A DNA stretch of 64,000 bases from UBA1413 sp037447215 (GTDB lineage: Bacteria > Bacteroidota > Bacteroidia > Bacteroidales > Prolixibacteraceae), in NCBI GenBank assembly GCA_037447215.1, contig JBBIHB010000013.1, positions 1 through 64,000 of the forward strand. The letters run 5' to 3'. Both the position numbers and the translations under genes were made by a program. This document shows, piece after piece, positions 45,694 through 54,573 of the stretch. The notes below the pieces were generated by a model, which was given only the letters and a program-made list of their open reading frames with translations, made no database searches and had not been told where the DNA came from. Positions within the stretch are counted from its first letter, which is position 1, and each line of letters opens with the position of its first letter.

Positions 45694-46731
45694 TTATTTT
45701 ACAAGTTTAATATTGCCATATCTGCTTTGTATCCTAACTTCGCCATGACTCCCGCCTGAAATGGTCCCATCAATGGTTTGCCGGGTATTTTCTTTCATAC
45801 GGTTACCTTTGAAGTTGTTCTGATTGTAGTCAATCTGGCAATAATCACAAGTTGCAAAAACTTTATATGATGCACTGTTTTCAATACCAAGCGCTACCAC
45901 TGCATAACTATTGTTAATTTCAATGGATTCAAATCCGGACGGGATATGATCAACCCTCACATTACCATAACCCGTTTCAAGCTTTAGCCTTTTTTCAATG
46001 GTTCCGATTCGGTAATTGGTAAACTTGCTTTCACCTTCAAGCCTGATCAATTTACCGAAATTAAATGTATCGTACCTCGAACTTGCCAGTAATGAATTCA
46101 TATTGTCAAAGTTAAAGGTTGAATATTTCGAGTCGAGCCGGATATTTTCGGCCGATTTCAGGTAGAGCTGAGAATAACTCAGGGATATTACAGCATCTTT
46201 CATGGATTCAACATCAGCCTTACCATAAGCGAGTTTCAGCGAAACCCCTTCTGTTCCCGGGCGACTCATACAGCCCGCTGTAAGGTTGCCATATCCGATA
46301 TCAAATACTCCTTTTCCGGAAAGGCTTTGCAGTACCACATTCCCGAATTTATTGGTTACAATAAGATTCTTTCCTTCAGGAACATTGACCGCATAATCGA
46401 TGCTGAATTTCCCCCTTGATTTAAAATTGGAAGCAAGCCGTGTTTCAGCAATAGCTTTACTCCCTGACTGGCTGAAATCAATGGTAACATCATCAAGGAC
46501 AGCTTTTGCGCGGCTTTCCGGACCCTCGGCAGTTACCACTACGTGGATTGTGATCTGGCTGCCACCTTTATCCGATATTTGAACCAGACCATATTTATTA
46601 TTGATCTCGAGGGTTTCAATTGAATTCACCGGCCAGTTTTTACTGAAACGGCGAGAGCTTTCCTGTGCTTTAGCCGTTGCAAAAAATACCACTGCAAAAA
46701 GCAACAATCCTATTTTATACTTCAGTTTCAT
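45694..46731 (-). CDS. DUF4097-like exported beta-repeat protein
   Basis: 345-residue secreted protein; signal peptide about residues 1-22 (ending TAKAQ). The rest is a string of short beta-strand repeats with N-(K/S)-(Y/F)-G-x-V units (ETLEINNKYGLVQI, VTNKFGNVVLQSL, LETGYGNVRVDHI, RIQSRYGNIKLVK), as in the DUF4097 beta-helix/adhesin-like family. It overlaps the upstream anti-sigma-like gene by 17 nt and is the third gene of the sigma operon, a common Bacteroidota arrangement. Function unproven. Confidence 0.8.
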   Translation of the reverse strand: MKLKYKIGLLLFAVVFFATAKAQESSRRFSKNWPVNSIETLEINNKYGLVQISDKGGSQITIHVVVTAEGPESRAKAVLDDVTIDFSQSGSKAIAETRLASNFKSRGKFSIDYAVNVPEGKNLIVTNKFGNVVLQSLSGKGVFDIGYGNLTAGCMSRPGTEGVSLKLAYGKADVESMKDAVISLSYSQLYLKSAENIRLDSKYSTFNFDNMNSLLASSRYDTFNFGKLIRLEGESKFTNYRIGTIEKRLKLETGYGNVRVDHIPSGFESIEINNSYAVVALGIENSASYKVFATCDYCQIDYNQNNFKGNRMKENTRQTIDGTISGGSHGEVRIQSRYGNIKLVK

Positions 46732-47275
46732 GACTTATAGTTTTTTGTTGTTTAACGTCCTGTAATTTATTAACTATCATTGTAATAACATTTAATTTTG
46801 CCTGATAATAAGTGAGCATTGCATGGATTACCCTTTCATCATTTGGATTTGCTTGAAATTCATTTTGAATTTCTTCATATCTCCTTTCAAACTCTTTGAG
46901 CTCCTGCTGCATAATCTCATTCTCTGTTTCAGAAATAATGCCTGAATCGGTTAGCTTTTGCCAAGATTCAATGCCATTTTGAATCGAACTGGTATAGAAA
47001 AATTCTACTTCGGCATATTCGGGCGAAATGGATGCCAGGGTTACAGGAGCTTTTTCTTTCGGCGTAAACCACATACGTGCCTGGTTTACTGCCAGAAAAG
47101 CAAACACAACCGTAGCAGCAACCTTACCTACCAATGACCAGTTGATTTTTTTTACTTTTTTTTCAGCTTTTAACCTCGATTCAAACCTTTCGAAATGACC
47201 AGCAGGTGGTTCAGCCTGGTTCAGTTCATCCAGGTGGTCATTAATCAGCTTTTCAATATTATCGTATGATTTCAT
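46715..47275 (-). CDS. Putative anti-sigma factor, single-pass membrane protein
   Basis: 186 residues. An N-terminal cytoplasmic part (~55 residues, DNIEKLINDHLDELNQAEPPAGHFERF) is followed by one transmembrane helix (LVGKVAATVVFAFLAVNQARMWF) and a periplasmic helical domain rich in Glu and Gln. It lacks an obvious zinc anti-sigma motif, but its place 22 nt after an ECF sigma gene and its topology suggest it holds the sigma factor at the membrane. Confidence 0.7.
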   Translation of the reverse strand: MKSYDNIEKLINDHLDELNQAEPPAGHFERFESRLKAEKKVKKINWSLVGKVAATVVFAFLAVNQARMWFTPKEKAPVTLASISPEYAEVEFFYTSSIQNGIESWQKLTDSGIISETENEIMQQELKEFERRYEEIQNEFQANPNDERVIHAMLTYYQAKLNVITMIVNKLQDVKQQKTISHETEV

Positions 47276-47297
47276 ATCAATTTCAATCTATCCGTTT

Positions 47298-47852
47298 TCA
47301 ATTATATATATACATTTCCTGATTTTTCAGTATCTCTTTCAGCTTATTCTTAGCCCGCATATACTGGGTACGACAAGCCGAGTTGGAAATTTTTAATATC
47401 TGGCTGACTTCTTCGTGGTCGTACCCTTCGATCAGGTGAAGGCTAAGAACCACCCTGTAACCATCGGGTAACGACTGGATTGCATTCCTGATCCGGTTAA
47501 CATCAACCTCGTGGTAAGCGGCATCATCCTCTTCAGCCCCGGCCAAACGTTCGTTCACTTCTTCGAATTTCACGCGGCGCTTTTTCAAGTAATCCAATGA
47601 ACGATTTATTACAATCCTTTTCAACCATGCCCCGAAACTTACCTTTCCGTTGTAGGTGTCAATCTTTCGGAAAGCATTCAGAAAAGCTTCCTGCATCACA
47701 TCTTCAGCATCGACCGGATTGCCTACAATACGCAGGCATACATTGTACATGCCCTTGTAGAAAAAACGATAAAGCTCAAATTGTGCTTTGTTGTCACCGT
47801 AACGGCACCTGTCAATCAATTCCTGATGGATGTTTTGATAAATTGTTTCCAA
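47298..47852 (-). CDS. ECF RNA polymerase sigma factor
   Basis: 184-residue ECF sigma factor: region 2 QFELYRFFYKGMYNVCLRIVGNPVDAEDVMQEAFLNAF with -10-recognition, and region 4 LPDGYRVVLSLHLIEGYDHEEVSQILKISNSACRTQYMRAKNKLKEIL. The start is TTG at 47852; no in-frame ATG occurs before region 2 would be lost. It is first in an operon with an anti-sigma-like membrane protein and a DUF4097 exported protein, likely an envelope-responsive unit. Confidence 0.92.
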   Translation of the reverse strand: METIYQNIHQELIDRCRYGDNKAQFELYRFFYKGMYNVCLRIVGNPVDAEDVMQEAFLNAFRKIDTYNGKVSFGAWLKRIVINRSLDYLKKRRVKFEEVNERLAGAEEDDAAYHEVDVNRIRNAIQSLPDGYRVVLSLHLIEGYDHEEVSQILKISNSACRTQYMRAKNKLKEILKNQEMYIYN

Positions 47853-47888
47853 CTTTTATTTCGATTTCTGTTTCAATGACGACATGAA

Positions 47889-47906
47889 GATGCAGAATGT
47901 TGCATC
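47889..47906. repeat. Inverted repeat GATGCA-N6-TGCATC upstream of the sigma gene
   Basis: Perfect 6-bp arms, 37 bp before the sigma-factor start, no adjacent T-run. It could be an operator; the sequence shows only the symmetry. Confidence 0.35.
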
Positions 47907-47968
47907 ATTCATAAAAATCTTTTTAAAAATTGTTGAATAGTCCTGTTATGGTGTTTGCAGGAGTGAGA

Positions 47969-48982
47969 TTAACAAGAAAATAATTCATATAAAGATTCGA
48001 CTTGTCTGGTTTTGTTGTTAAACGAAACGTTCCAAATTGTTTTCCCTGTAGTATGATCATTGTCAATGATAATTTTCATATCGGCATCATCGCGCATGGT
48101 AAAAAAATAACCTTTACGTTCGAGGGCCCTTATAGTCCATGAATAGGCTGGCCCCTCCCCTTTCACAGATGCTGTTCCTGCATGATGTTTCTGAAAATAA
48201 TAATCACCGGTGTGCACATCGAAAGCGATTTTTCCTGAGGTAAACAACCGGTCGAGCCAACCATTCAACACCGCATCTTCGGGCGAACCTTCGAGAGACT
48301 CATTCTCGAGCATAATCCAAAACTTGTCCATTTCGCGAAGGGCTATATTGAAGTCGTGTGTCGATAAAATGATGGTCTTATTATTTTCCCTGGCAAGGGT
48401 ATGCAGGAGGTGAAAAATCTCATATTTATTTTTCACATCAAGAAAAGCGGTTGGTTCGTCGAGTAGGATAAAAGGGGTATCCTGTGTAAGCGCCCTGGCA
48501 ATAAGTGCACGTTGCCTTTCTCCGTCGCTAAGTTGTGTTACCAATCGGCGGGAAAATTTTTCCAATCCTACTTTACTGATGGCATCCAAAACCATATTCC
48601 AATCGTTGGAAGTAAGCCGTCCCAACCATCTGGTATATGGGAAACGTCCGTAGGCAACCAGGTCGGCAACCCGCATATTGGCCACCTGAATATTTTCTGT
48701 TGACACAAAACTCAGCATCCGCGAAAGCTCTTTAGGCTGAATGAGCGAAACCGGTTTCCCATAATATTCAATTTCCCCTTCCCAGCTTTTCTGAAAACCG
48801 GCCATTGTTCTGAGTAATGTGCTTTTTCCGATTCCATTGGGGCCAATCAGGGCTATCATTTCCCCTGCATGTGCCGAATAATTAATCTTTTCACGACTGA
48901 AACCTGTATCGCCGTGATTGCTGTCATAACCAACCTTTAATCCGCTGATACGTATGGCCAAATTGATATCTGAAGGGTTCAT
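47969..48982 (-). CDS. FecE-type iron/cobalamin ABC transporter ATPase with C-terminal extension
   Basis: 337-residue ATPase. ATG 48982 overlaps the permease stop (ATGA); a longer open start lies inside the permease gene and is rejected. Walker A GPNGIGKST, Q-loop near LSFVSTENIQVANM, signature LSDGERQRALIARAL (LSDGE instead of LSGGQ), Walker B FILLDEPTAFLD, switch His in LSTHDFNIA. The normal ~255-residue ATPase is followed by ~80 extra residues (YSWTIRALERKGYFF, IIIDNDHTTGKTIWNVSFN) that form no family I recognise. Last gene of the protease-FecB-FecC-FecE operon. Confidence 0.9.
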   Translation of the reverse strand: MNPSDINLAIRISGLKVGYDSNHGDTGFSREKINYSAHAGEMIALIGPNGIGKSTLLRTMAGFQKSWEGEIEYYGKPVSLIQPKELSRMLSFVSTENIQVANMRVADLVAYGRFPYTRWLGRLTSNDWNMVLDAISKVGLEKFSRRLVTQLSDGERQRALIARALTQDTPFILLDEPTAFLDVKNKYEIFHLLHTLARENNKTIILSTHDFNIALREMDKFWIMLENESLEGSPEDAVLNGWLDRLFTSGKIAFDVHTGDYYFQKHHAGTASVKGEGPAYSWTIRALERKGYFFTMRDDADMKIIIDNDHTTGKTIWNVSFNNKTRQVESLYELFSC

Positions 48983-50049
48983 ACTGCAGCAAATTTGCGG
49001 TTTTTTACAATCATCCACACAACAACCGGAATCCCAAGTAAGGCTGTAACCGAATTTATAGGGAGTGTTGCCTGAAATCCGGGAAGCTGGGCAATTATGT
49101 CGCTCAACAGCATTACATTGGCTCCAATGAGAATAACAGCCGGGATCAATACCAGGTGTCCTGCCGTTCTGAACATCACTCTCGCCAGGTGCGGGACTGC
49201 AATGCCGATAAACCCGATTGGCCCGCAAAAAGCCGTAATGGTGCCTGCCAGGAGGCTGGCACTGAAAAAAATCATCAACCGGCTTATGGTGATATTTACC
49301 CCAAGCGACCGGGCATAGGTTTCGCCGAGCAGGAATGCATTCAAATCTTTTACTTTAAAAAATGCCAGCAATGTTCCTGCTATTATGCAAGGTATTAATA
49401 CAGCAAGCTGGCTGTGGGTTACAGCACCAAGGCTTCCCATGGTCCAGACAATAAAGGATTTTAACATGGTTTCGCTGCTGAAATACTGCAAAATGCTTAC
49501 AATAGCCGATGCTGCACTGGTAAAAAGTATACCAAGGATGAGGATGGTCATATTATCGTTTACCCTTACCGAAACAAACAACACCAGAACCATAACCAGA
49601 AATGCACCGGCCCATGCTACCATTGCTAGTGACCATGCCCCCGAAGATGAAAATATACCTAATGTAAAAGCCGAAGAAAATCCAAGGGCAAAAAGAGCAA
49701 CACCAAGGCTGGCTCCGGCACTAATCCCAAGCACATAGGGCCCTGCAAGAGGATTCCTGAATATAGTCTGCATTTGCAACCCACTAACAGAAAGGGCAAT
49801 GCCTGTTAAAACTGCAGTAATTGCTTTTGGTAACCTTAAATCGAACAAAATAATCCGGGTGGTTTCGTCAGAAGTTGACGAGGAAAATATTGCCTGGAAA
49901 CCCTCATTAAACGGAATCATTACCGAACCTATCAGTATGTCGGCTATAAACAATACCATAGAAGATAATATAAGAAAAATAAATTTTCCCGTCAGGCTCC
50001 AGTGTTGCGGAAAAAACATTTTTAACCCCATCTGAATTATTCCTTTCAT
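48979..50049 (-). CDS. FecCD family ABC transporter permease
   Basis: 356-residue inner-membrane permease with about ten hydrophobic helices and the BtuC/FecCD signatures LRLPKAITAVLTGIALSVSGLQMQTIFRNPLAGPYVLGISAGASLG and, near the end, CGPIGFIGIAVPHLARVMFR. It imports iron-siderophore, haem or cobalamin with the flanking binding protein and ATPase. Start and stop overlap both neighbours by 4 nt (ATGA), so the three are translationally coupled. Confidence 0.93.
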   Translation of the reverse strand: MKGIIQMGLKMFFPQHWSLTGKFIFLILSSMVLFIADILIGSVMIPFNEGFQAIFSSSTSDETTRIILFDLRLPKAITAVLTGIALSVSGLQMQTIFRNPLAGPYVLGISAGASLGVALFALGFSSAFTLGIFSSSGAWSLAMVAWAGAFLVMVLVLFVSVRVNDNMTILILGILFTSAASAIVSILQYFSSETMLKSFIVWTMGSLGAVTHSQLAVLIPCIIAGTLLAFFKVKDLNAFLLGETYARSLGVNITISRLMIFFSASLLAGTITAFCGPIGFIGIAVPHLARVMFRTAGHLVLIPAVILIGANVMLLSDIIAQLPGFQATLPINSVTALLGIPVVVWMIVKNRKFAAV

Positions 50050-51173
50050 TTAATTTCCTGATAATAAATCAGATTTTCATTACCTGTCAACAAGTCGGGA
50101 TGAAAAATTCGGATCATATCTGAAAGGATTATTTCGGGCGATACCACCCCGCTCTCCCAGAAATCATTTCCACCAAACGCTGTCGATCGTTTGTTGTTAT
50201 TGAAAATCATTCCCTTTTGAAAAACCCCGAATTTTGAAAAACGGTTATCAATTGCAAGAATTTCACTTTTCGAGTCAACCGTCCCTACGTTGAGCCAAAT
50301 ATCTGCCTTTTGTGCCCACATGAACGCTTCTTCGAACGAAATTACAAAACTTTCATGCGATGGATTATTTTTTCCAAGATAATCGCCGCCAGCATCAGAA
50401 ATCAGCTTTGCCATATATGATGTACCACCAGGCACCCACCATGTATCGCGGTACGGAAGGCCTGACATAATCTTTGGCTTTCCATTAAATTCAGATACCA
50501 TATTTTTCAGGTCAAGATATCTGCCCTCAATTGAAGCGAATATGGAATCGGCCATTTCTTCCTTATTGAAAAAGGCACCAACAAATTTAATCCATTCAGC
50601 TTTCCCAAGAGGCGATGTTTCGAGATATTCGGCATTTATTACTGCCGGTATCCCTATATCCCTGAATTTATTCAGAATACCTGTTATTTCTGTGTCAATA
50701 CCGTAAACCATGACCAAATCTGGCTTTCGGCTGATAATTTCTTCATAATTGAGGTTATTGCCATATCCAATATCTGCGATCCTATTCGTTTCGATACCCT
50801 CGGTAACTGCACTATGTGACACATATATTCCGCCCGAAATACCCGTCAGCTTATCCAATTCACCAAGTTTTTCAAGAAAGGCAATGTGGGTGGTCGAAAG
50901 GCAAATTATACTTTCGACAGGTGTCCGGATAATATTTTTCCCGGAAATATTTGCCGGAACTTCCTCCGATTTTCCAATCAGGTAATATTCAAAAACAACA
51001 TTACTGGCTTTTGCCCAAGGATTGAATACCGTCAGCTTCCGGATGCTATCTTCAACCAATTTTGAAAAGCCTTGTGCGTAATGGTTGCTGGAATGATGGG
51101 ATTGTTCGGGTTTTGAACATCCTGAAATAATCAGGCCAATAAACAGAAATCCAAATATTCTTTGCATTTTCAA
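50046..51173 (-). CDS. Iron/cobalamin-type substrate-binding lipoprotein (FecB/BtuF-like)
   Basis: 375-residue binding protein. Lipobox ISGC (Cys19) tethers it to the membrane. The helical-backbone PBP fold is shown by RIADIGYGNNLNYEEIISRKPDLVMVYG, PAVINAEYLETSPLGKAEWIKFVGAFF and SGLPYRDTWWVPGGTSYMAKLISDAGGDYLG. Metal-chelate (siderophore, haem) or cobalamin is the likely cargo. It begins 8 nt after the secreted protease gene, so protease and transporter share one transcript. ATG 51167 is a possible alternative start. Confidence 0.9.
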   Translation of the reverse strand: MKMQRIFGFLFIGLIISGCSKPEQSHHSSNHYAQGFSKLVEDSIRKLTVFNPWAKASNVVFEYYLIGKSEEVPANISGKNIIRTPVESIICLSTTHIAFLEKLGELDKLTGISGGIYVSHSAVTEGIETNRIADIGYGNNLNYEEIISRKPDLVMVYGIDTEITGILNKFRDIGIPAVINAEYLETSPLGKAEWIKFVGAFFNKEEMADSIFASIEGRYLDLKNMVSEFNGKPKIMSGLPYRDTWWVPGGTSYMAKLISDAGGDYLGKNNPSHESFVISFEEAFMWAQKADIWLNVGTVDSKSEILAIDNRFSKFGVFQKGMIFNNNKRSTAFGGNDFWESGVVSPEIILSDMIRIFHPDLLTGNENLIYYQEIK

Positions 51174-51180
51174 CTATCTG

Positions 51181-53367
51181 TTAATTTGCCCCGAAGAAAA
51201 TTTTTCCAGTAAAATGTTTGTTTCCGTCGAGTACCCTTATGAGGTAAATTCCGTTGGAATGTCCCACAAGGTTGATTTCTATTTTCCGTGGTGTTAACCG
51301 TGCCGATCTGTAAGGTACCTTCTGCCCCCTGAGGTTATATACCGAAATCATATCAACTGTCAGGTTGTGGTTTGATGAAATTTGGAGCCGGCCTGTGGTA
51401 GGATTTGGAAACAGTTTCACCTCCAGTGGGTTATCAACTTTGCTTGTATCAATGGTAGTATTTGACACATTGCATGCCACGACTTCAAAAGCAAGCGCAC
51501 CACTATATCCAGCTGAATTACTTCTTTTAAAATCGGACCACTGGTTGTTTTTTCGAAAATAAAAGGAATTTTTCGGATTATTTTTCCTGACCGATTGAAA
51601 TATAGCAATAGAATCACCAGAGGCCATATTATCAAAACTTATGGCCACAAGAAAACTATCAGCAGGTTCAATTAATTCATTAAACGGGATATAATTCATT
51701 GCCCCTGAAGCCAGATCGCGTAATTGGACCTGTTGGGTATGAATTATTTCAGTGATTAATCCACGAAGATTGTAAATATTGATCCTGAGCTTGCTTGAGG
51801 AACTCCCCGAAAGGAGAAAACGCCTTCCCAAACCAATGGAAACTCCCAGTATTTTTTCATTACCAGGGATTGTAAATTTATCGCCAATTTCGGTTATTCC
51901 CTGGTTATTCGTGCCAGTCCAGTATCCTGCATTGGCTCCGGCAGTCGATGTCAGCCTAAGCAGTTCGTGCTCATCCCCATCAACCAGATTTGTAAAGGCT
52001 TTACAAAAATTAGTACCTTCGTAAAAACGTTTTCCATCGAGGTTTGCCTGGTTTGTTTTTACAGGATCGAGCCAATATTTCAACTGCTTTGAGGAGTCGG
52101 GTTTATTATCCCATGCCATATCGAACCGTGAAAAATAATCGTTAAACGGAAAATTGCAACGCGAAGTCCCCCCAACCAGGTTTCCGACAACCTGCTCACG
52201 CGAATTGAACAGAGGCCCCCCTGACGCACCTACTTCGGTTGCCCCATATTCCCATCGGTTTATTTTCCAGAACCCGTTTCGGGTATATCCATCCATACCA
52301 AAACTCGAAACTACAGGTGAATCATTATCGATCGATATTTTTTTAATATCACCTTGTGAATGTTGAATACAGGCAACCGTGTCGGTTGGGTTAGTGGCAC
52401 GGTTCCAACCGGCATAATATGGCCTGAAAGAAGGGGGAGGTTTCACATTTAGCTCAACCAAAGAGAAATCAAGGCTATCGTGGGTTGCCCTAAGTATGCT
52501 TCCTGATATAGAATTTGAAACGTCTCCATCAATCGAACCACAATACGGACTTTCATAATTAAAAAGAAACAGGCTGCTTGTTGCTTTTATACGTGTGTTT
52601 ATGCAGTGGTTTGCAGTAAGGATATAAGGCCTGCTATTATGGGCAGTATTGTTTAACAGGATTCCCGTACAAAGTTCTTTGCCCTCAACCATTACCCTGC
52701 AAACACTGTTTTGAACACGTCGCCATGCTTCAGCTACTGCGCAATTGATATCAGGAATACATTCGCCTGCAGTTTTGCCCAAAGGTCGGCGGGTATCGAA
52801 AAATTTCAAAATCCCGATAAAATCATGGTTTACCTGAGTGATTAAGAAAGGAACTTCGGCTGATATCCGGGGAGTTTCAAACTGCACCACTACCTCGTCG
52901 CCGGGAAGAGGGGCAGTGGCCAAAATGTTCCCTTCAATGATGTTTTTTTCGGTGAATGCGCCGATGATGTAAGAATAATCAGGGGTGAAAATAAATAATT
53001 TTTGGCCGGGGTTAAGATTATAATTACTGAAAATCAGGTTAATGGAATAAGCATCATTCGATCGGACATGTACCTGCCATATCCACCAGCCATCATCGGA
53101 CTTAAACCACTTACCGTGCGAATTTATTGAAATGGATACATCAAAAGCAGTTGCAAAACGCAAAGGTTTTAATGGTTTTTGGCTTTGGTATGTCTCCGAT
53201 TCCCATCGAAGCAAATCGTTGTTAACCCTTTGCATTTCAACAATTTCAGATAATGCACTTTTTGTCAGGACAGGCATCCGTGGGTAGCCTCCTTCTGATA
53301 ATTTCGCATCCGAAATCCGAAAATCAATCAGTAAAATGATTATAACTATGAAGAGTATCCTTATCAT
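51181..53367 (-). CDS. Secreted trypsin-like serine protease with T9SS sorting domain
   Basis: 728 residues. Signal peptide about 1-21. The chymotrypsin-fold domain (about residues 180-430) shows the catalytic His in YILTANHCINTR, a DFSLVELN Asp region, and the Ser in VGASGGPLFNS, like lysyl-endopeptidase-type enzymes. A middle beta-rich region precedes a C-terminal ~75-residue type A T9SS sorting domain (LFPNPTTGRLQISSN, NGIYLIRVLDGN). The protein is exported and anchored or released at the surface. It heads an operon with an iron/cobalamin-type ABC importer. Confidence 0.88.
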   Translation of the reverse strand: MIRILFIVIIILLIDFRISDAKLSEGGYPRMPVLTKSALSEIVEMQRVNNDLLRWESETYQSQKPLKPLRFATAFDVSISINSHGKWFKSDDGWWIWQVHVRSNDAYSINLIFSNYNLNPGQKLFIFTPDYSYIIGAFTEKNIIEGNILATAPLPGDEVVVQFETPRISAEVPFLITQVNHDFIGILKFFDTRRPLGKTAGECIPDINCAVAEAWRRVQNSVCRVMVEGKELCTGILLNNTAHNSRPYILTANHCINTRIKATSSLFLFNYESPYCGSIDGDVSNSISGSILRATHDSLDFSLVELNVKPPPSFRPYYAGWNRATNPTDTVACIQHSQGDIKKISIDNDSPVVSSFGMDGYTRNGFWKINRWEYGATEVGASGGPLFNSREQVVGNLVGGTSRCNFPFNDYFSRFDMAWDNKPDSSKQLKYWLDPVKTNQANLDGKRFYEGTNFCKAFTNLVDGDEHELLRLTSTAGANAGYWTGTNNQGITEIGDKFTIPGNEKILGVSIGLGRRFLLSGSSSSKLRINIYNLRGLITEIIHTQQVQLRDLASGAMNYIPFNELIEPADSFLVAISFDNMASGDSIAIFQSVRKNNPKNSFYFRKNNQWSDFKRSNSAGYSGALAFEVVACNVSNTTIDTSKVDNPLEVKLFPNPTTGRLQISSNHNLTVDMISVYNLRGQKVPYRSARLTPRKIEINLVGHSNGIYLIRVLDGNKHFTGKIFFGAN

Positions 53368-53709
53368 GTACCAAATAATGGCTCAAATTTACTATTTATG
53401 AATTAGCCCGAACCAATTGAGGCTATTTTAGGTTTTAAAAATGGTAAAAGATTTTTACTTTACGCATAAAATTTCAGTTTTATTGGAATCAGTTTATATC
53501 TTTATGACTCATGAACCTGCGTCCTTTTGTTATGAAAGTTTTAACCATGTTTGTAAATAAATTCAGATTTTGAAACTGCACAAACACTATTCGGGTATTT
53601 CTTGATCTGATAATTGAGGCACCGGGTTATTCCCTTGCAAGGAAATGGGTCGAACTTAAATTCTAAAAATATAAGTTTAAAATGAAATAATAATTATAAA
53701 TTATTGAAA
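53368..53709. other. Divergent intergenic region between protease and ThuA genes
   Basis: 342 bases, very A/T-rich. A -7 box for the protease is at 53384-53391. An 18-codon open tail near 53601-53663 (IEAPGYSLARKWVELKF) looks protein-like but has no start or recognised homology. Nothing else is supported. Confidence 0.4.
53384..53391 (-). promoter_or_regulatory. -7 promoter box for the protease-ABC operon
   Basis: Minus-strand TAAATTTG matches TAnnTTTG, 16 nt before the ATG at 53367. Confidence 0.45.
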
Positions 53710-54450
53710 ATGAGAAAATTAATTACTATTATTTTAACTACTTTATCCATTTCATGTACTGCTGAAGAAAAGGAACCGTTAAACATTTTGGTTTTTTCGA
53801 AGACGATGGGATTCCGTCACGAATCAATTTCATCGGGTATTAAAATGATATACGACCAGAGTGAAAAACAACGATGGATTGTAACAACCACCGAAGATGC
53901 CTCGCTTTTTACCGATGCATTTTTGAAATATATTGATGTGGCCATTTTCCTGAATCCTTCTGGCGATGGGCTGAATGATGACCAGCAGGCAGCATTTGAA
54001 AGGTTTATTCAAAGTGGAAAAGGTTTTGTTGGGATACACTCTTCGGCCGACTTTGAGTATGAATGGCCATGGTATGGCAGGCTTAATGGCGCCCATTTCA
54101 AAATGCATCCACCTTCACAGGAAGGTACCATCATTATCGAAAATCATGACCATCCGGCTATGAAACCTTTCAAAGGCATGAAGACCTTTACGGTTTACGA
54201 TGAATGGTACACTTTCAGTACCAACCCACGTGCTAATGTAAACATTTTGGCAACCCTTGACGAATCGAGCATAAAAACGGCCGAAAATGATGACTGGAAG
54301 ATGGGTGACCACCCCATAATCTGGTGGCATGAATTTGAGGGTTCACGATCATTTTACACAGGTTTTGGTCATCCCCATGAGGCATTCCGCAACAGTGTAA
54401 TTGTAGAACACATCACAGAAGGCATAAACTGGGCAGGCAGGAGACATTAA
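53710..54450 (+). CDS. ThuA domain-containing lipoprotein
   Basis: 246-residue protein of the ThuA (trehalose utilisation-like, glutamine-amidotransferase fold) family: NILVFSKTMGFRHESISSG, VGIHSSADFEYEWPWYGRLNGAHFKMHP, HPIIWWHEFEGSRSFYTGFGHPHEAF. A short leader with SISC suggests lipid anchoring at Cys16. ATG 53710 is preferred to a TTG two codons upstream. ThuA proteins act on sugars, but reaction details are known for few; here it stands alone before a strong terminator. Confidence 0.88.
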   Translation: MRKLITIILTTLSISCTAEEKEPLNILVFSKTMGFRHESISSGIKMIYDQSEKQRWIVTTTEDASLFTDAFLKYIDVAIFLNPSGDGLNDDQQAAFERFIQSGKGFVGIHSSADFEYEWPWYGRLNGAHFKMHPPSQEGTIIIENHDHPAMKPFKGMKTFTVYDEWYTFSTNPRANVNILATLDESSIKTAENDDWKMGDHPIIWWHEFEGSRSFYTGFGHPHEAFRNSVIVEHITEGINWAGRRH

Positions 54451-54467
54451 AGAAATCCTTTAGAAAT

Positions 54468-54495
54468 AAAAAAGGGGTTCAATGAACCCCTTTTT
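54468..54495. terminator. Strong bidirectional terminator
   Basis: AAAAAAGGGGTTC pairs with GAACCCCTTTTT around loop AAT; serves the convergent ThuA and RRM genes. Confidence 0.9.
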
Positions 54496-54573
54496 ACTAA
54501 TATGATTATTAAAAATCAATTTTTCAGAACGTTGAAACTACCTGTAAGGTATTTCACAATGCAGCTTACTTAA

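Noticed and set aside
48983..49228. 82-residue N-terminal extension of the FecE-type ATPase
   Set aside because: It lies wholly inside the permease gene in another frame and is not family-like; ATGA overlap marks the real start.
53601..53663. Protein-like tail IEAPGYSLARKWVELKF upstream of ThuA
   Set aside because: A TGA lies a short way upstream, no start and no recognised homologue; too short to call a gene or a pseudogene.
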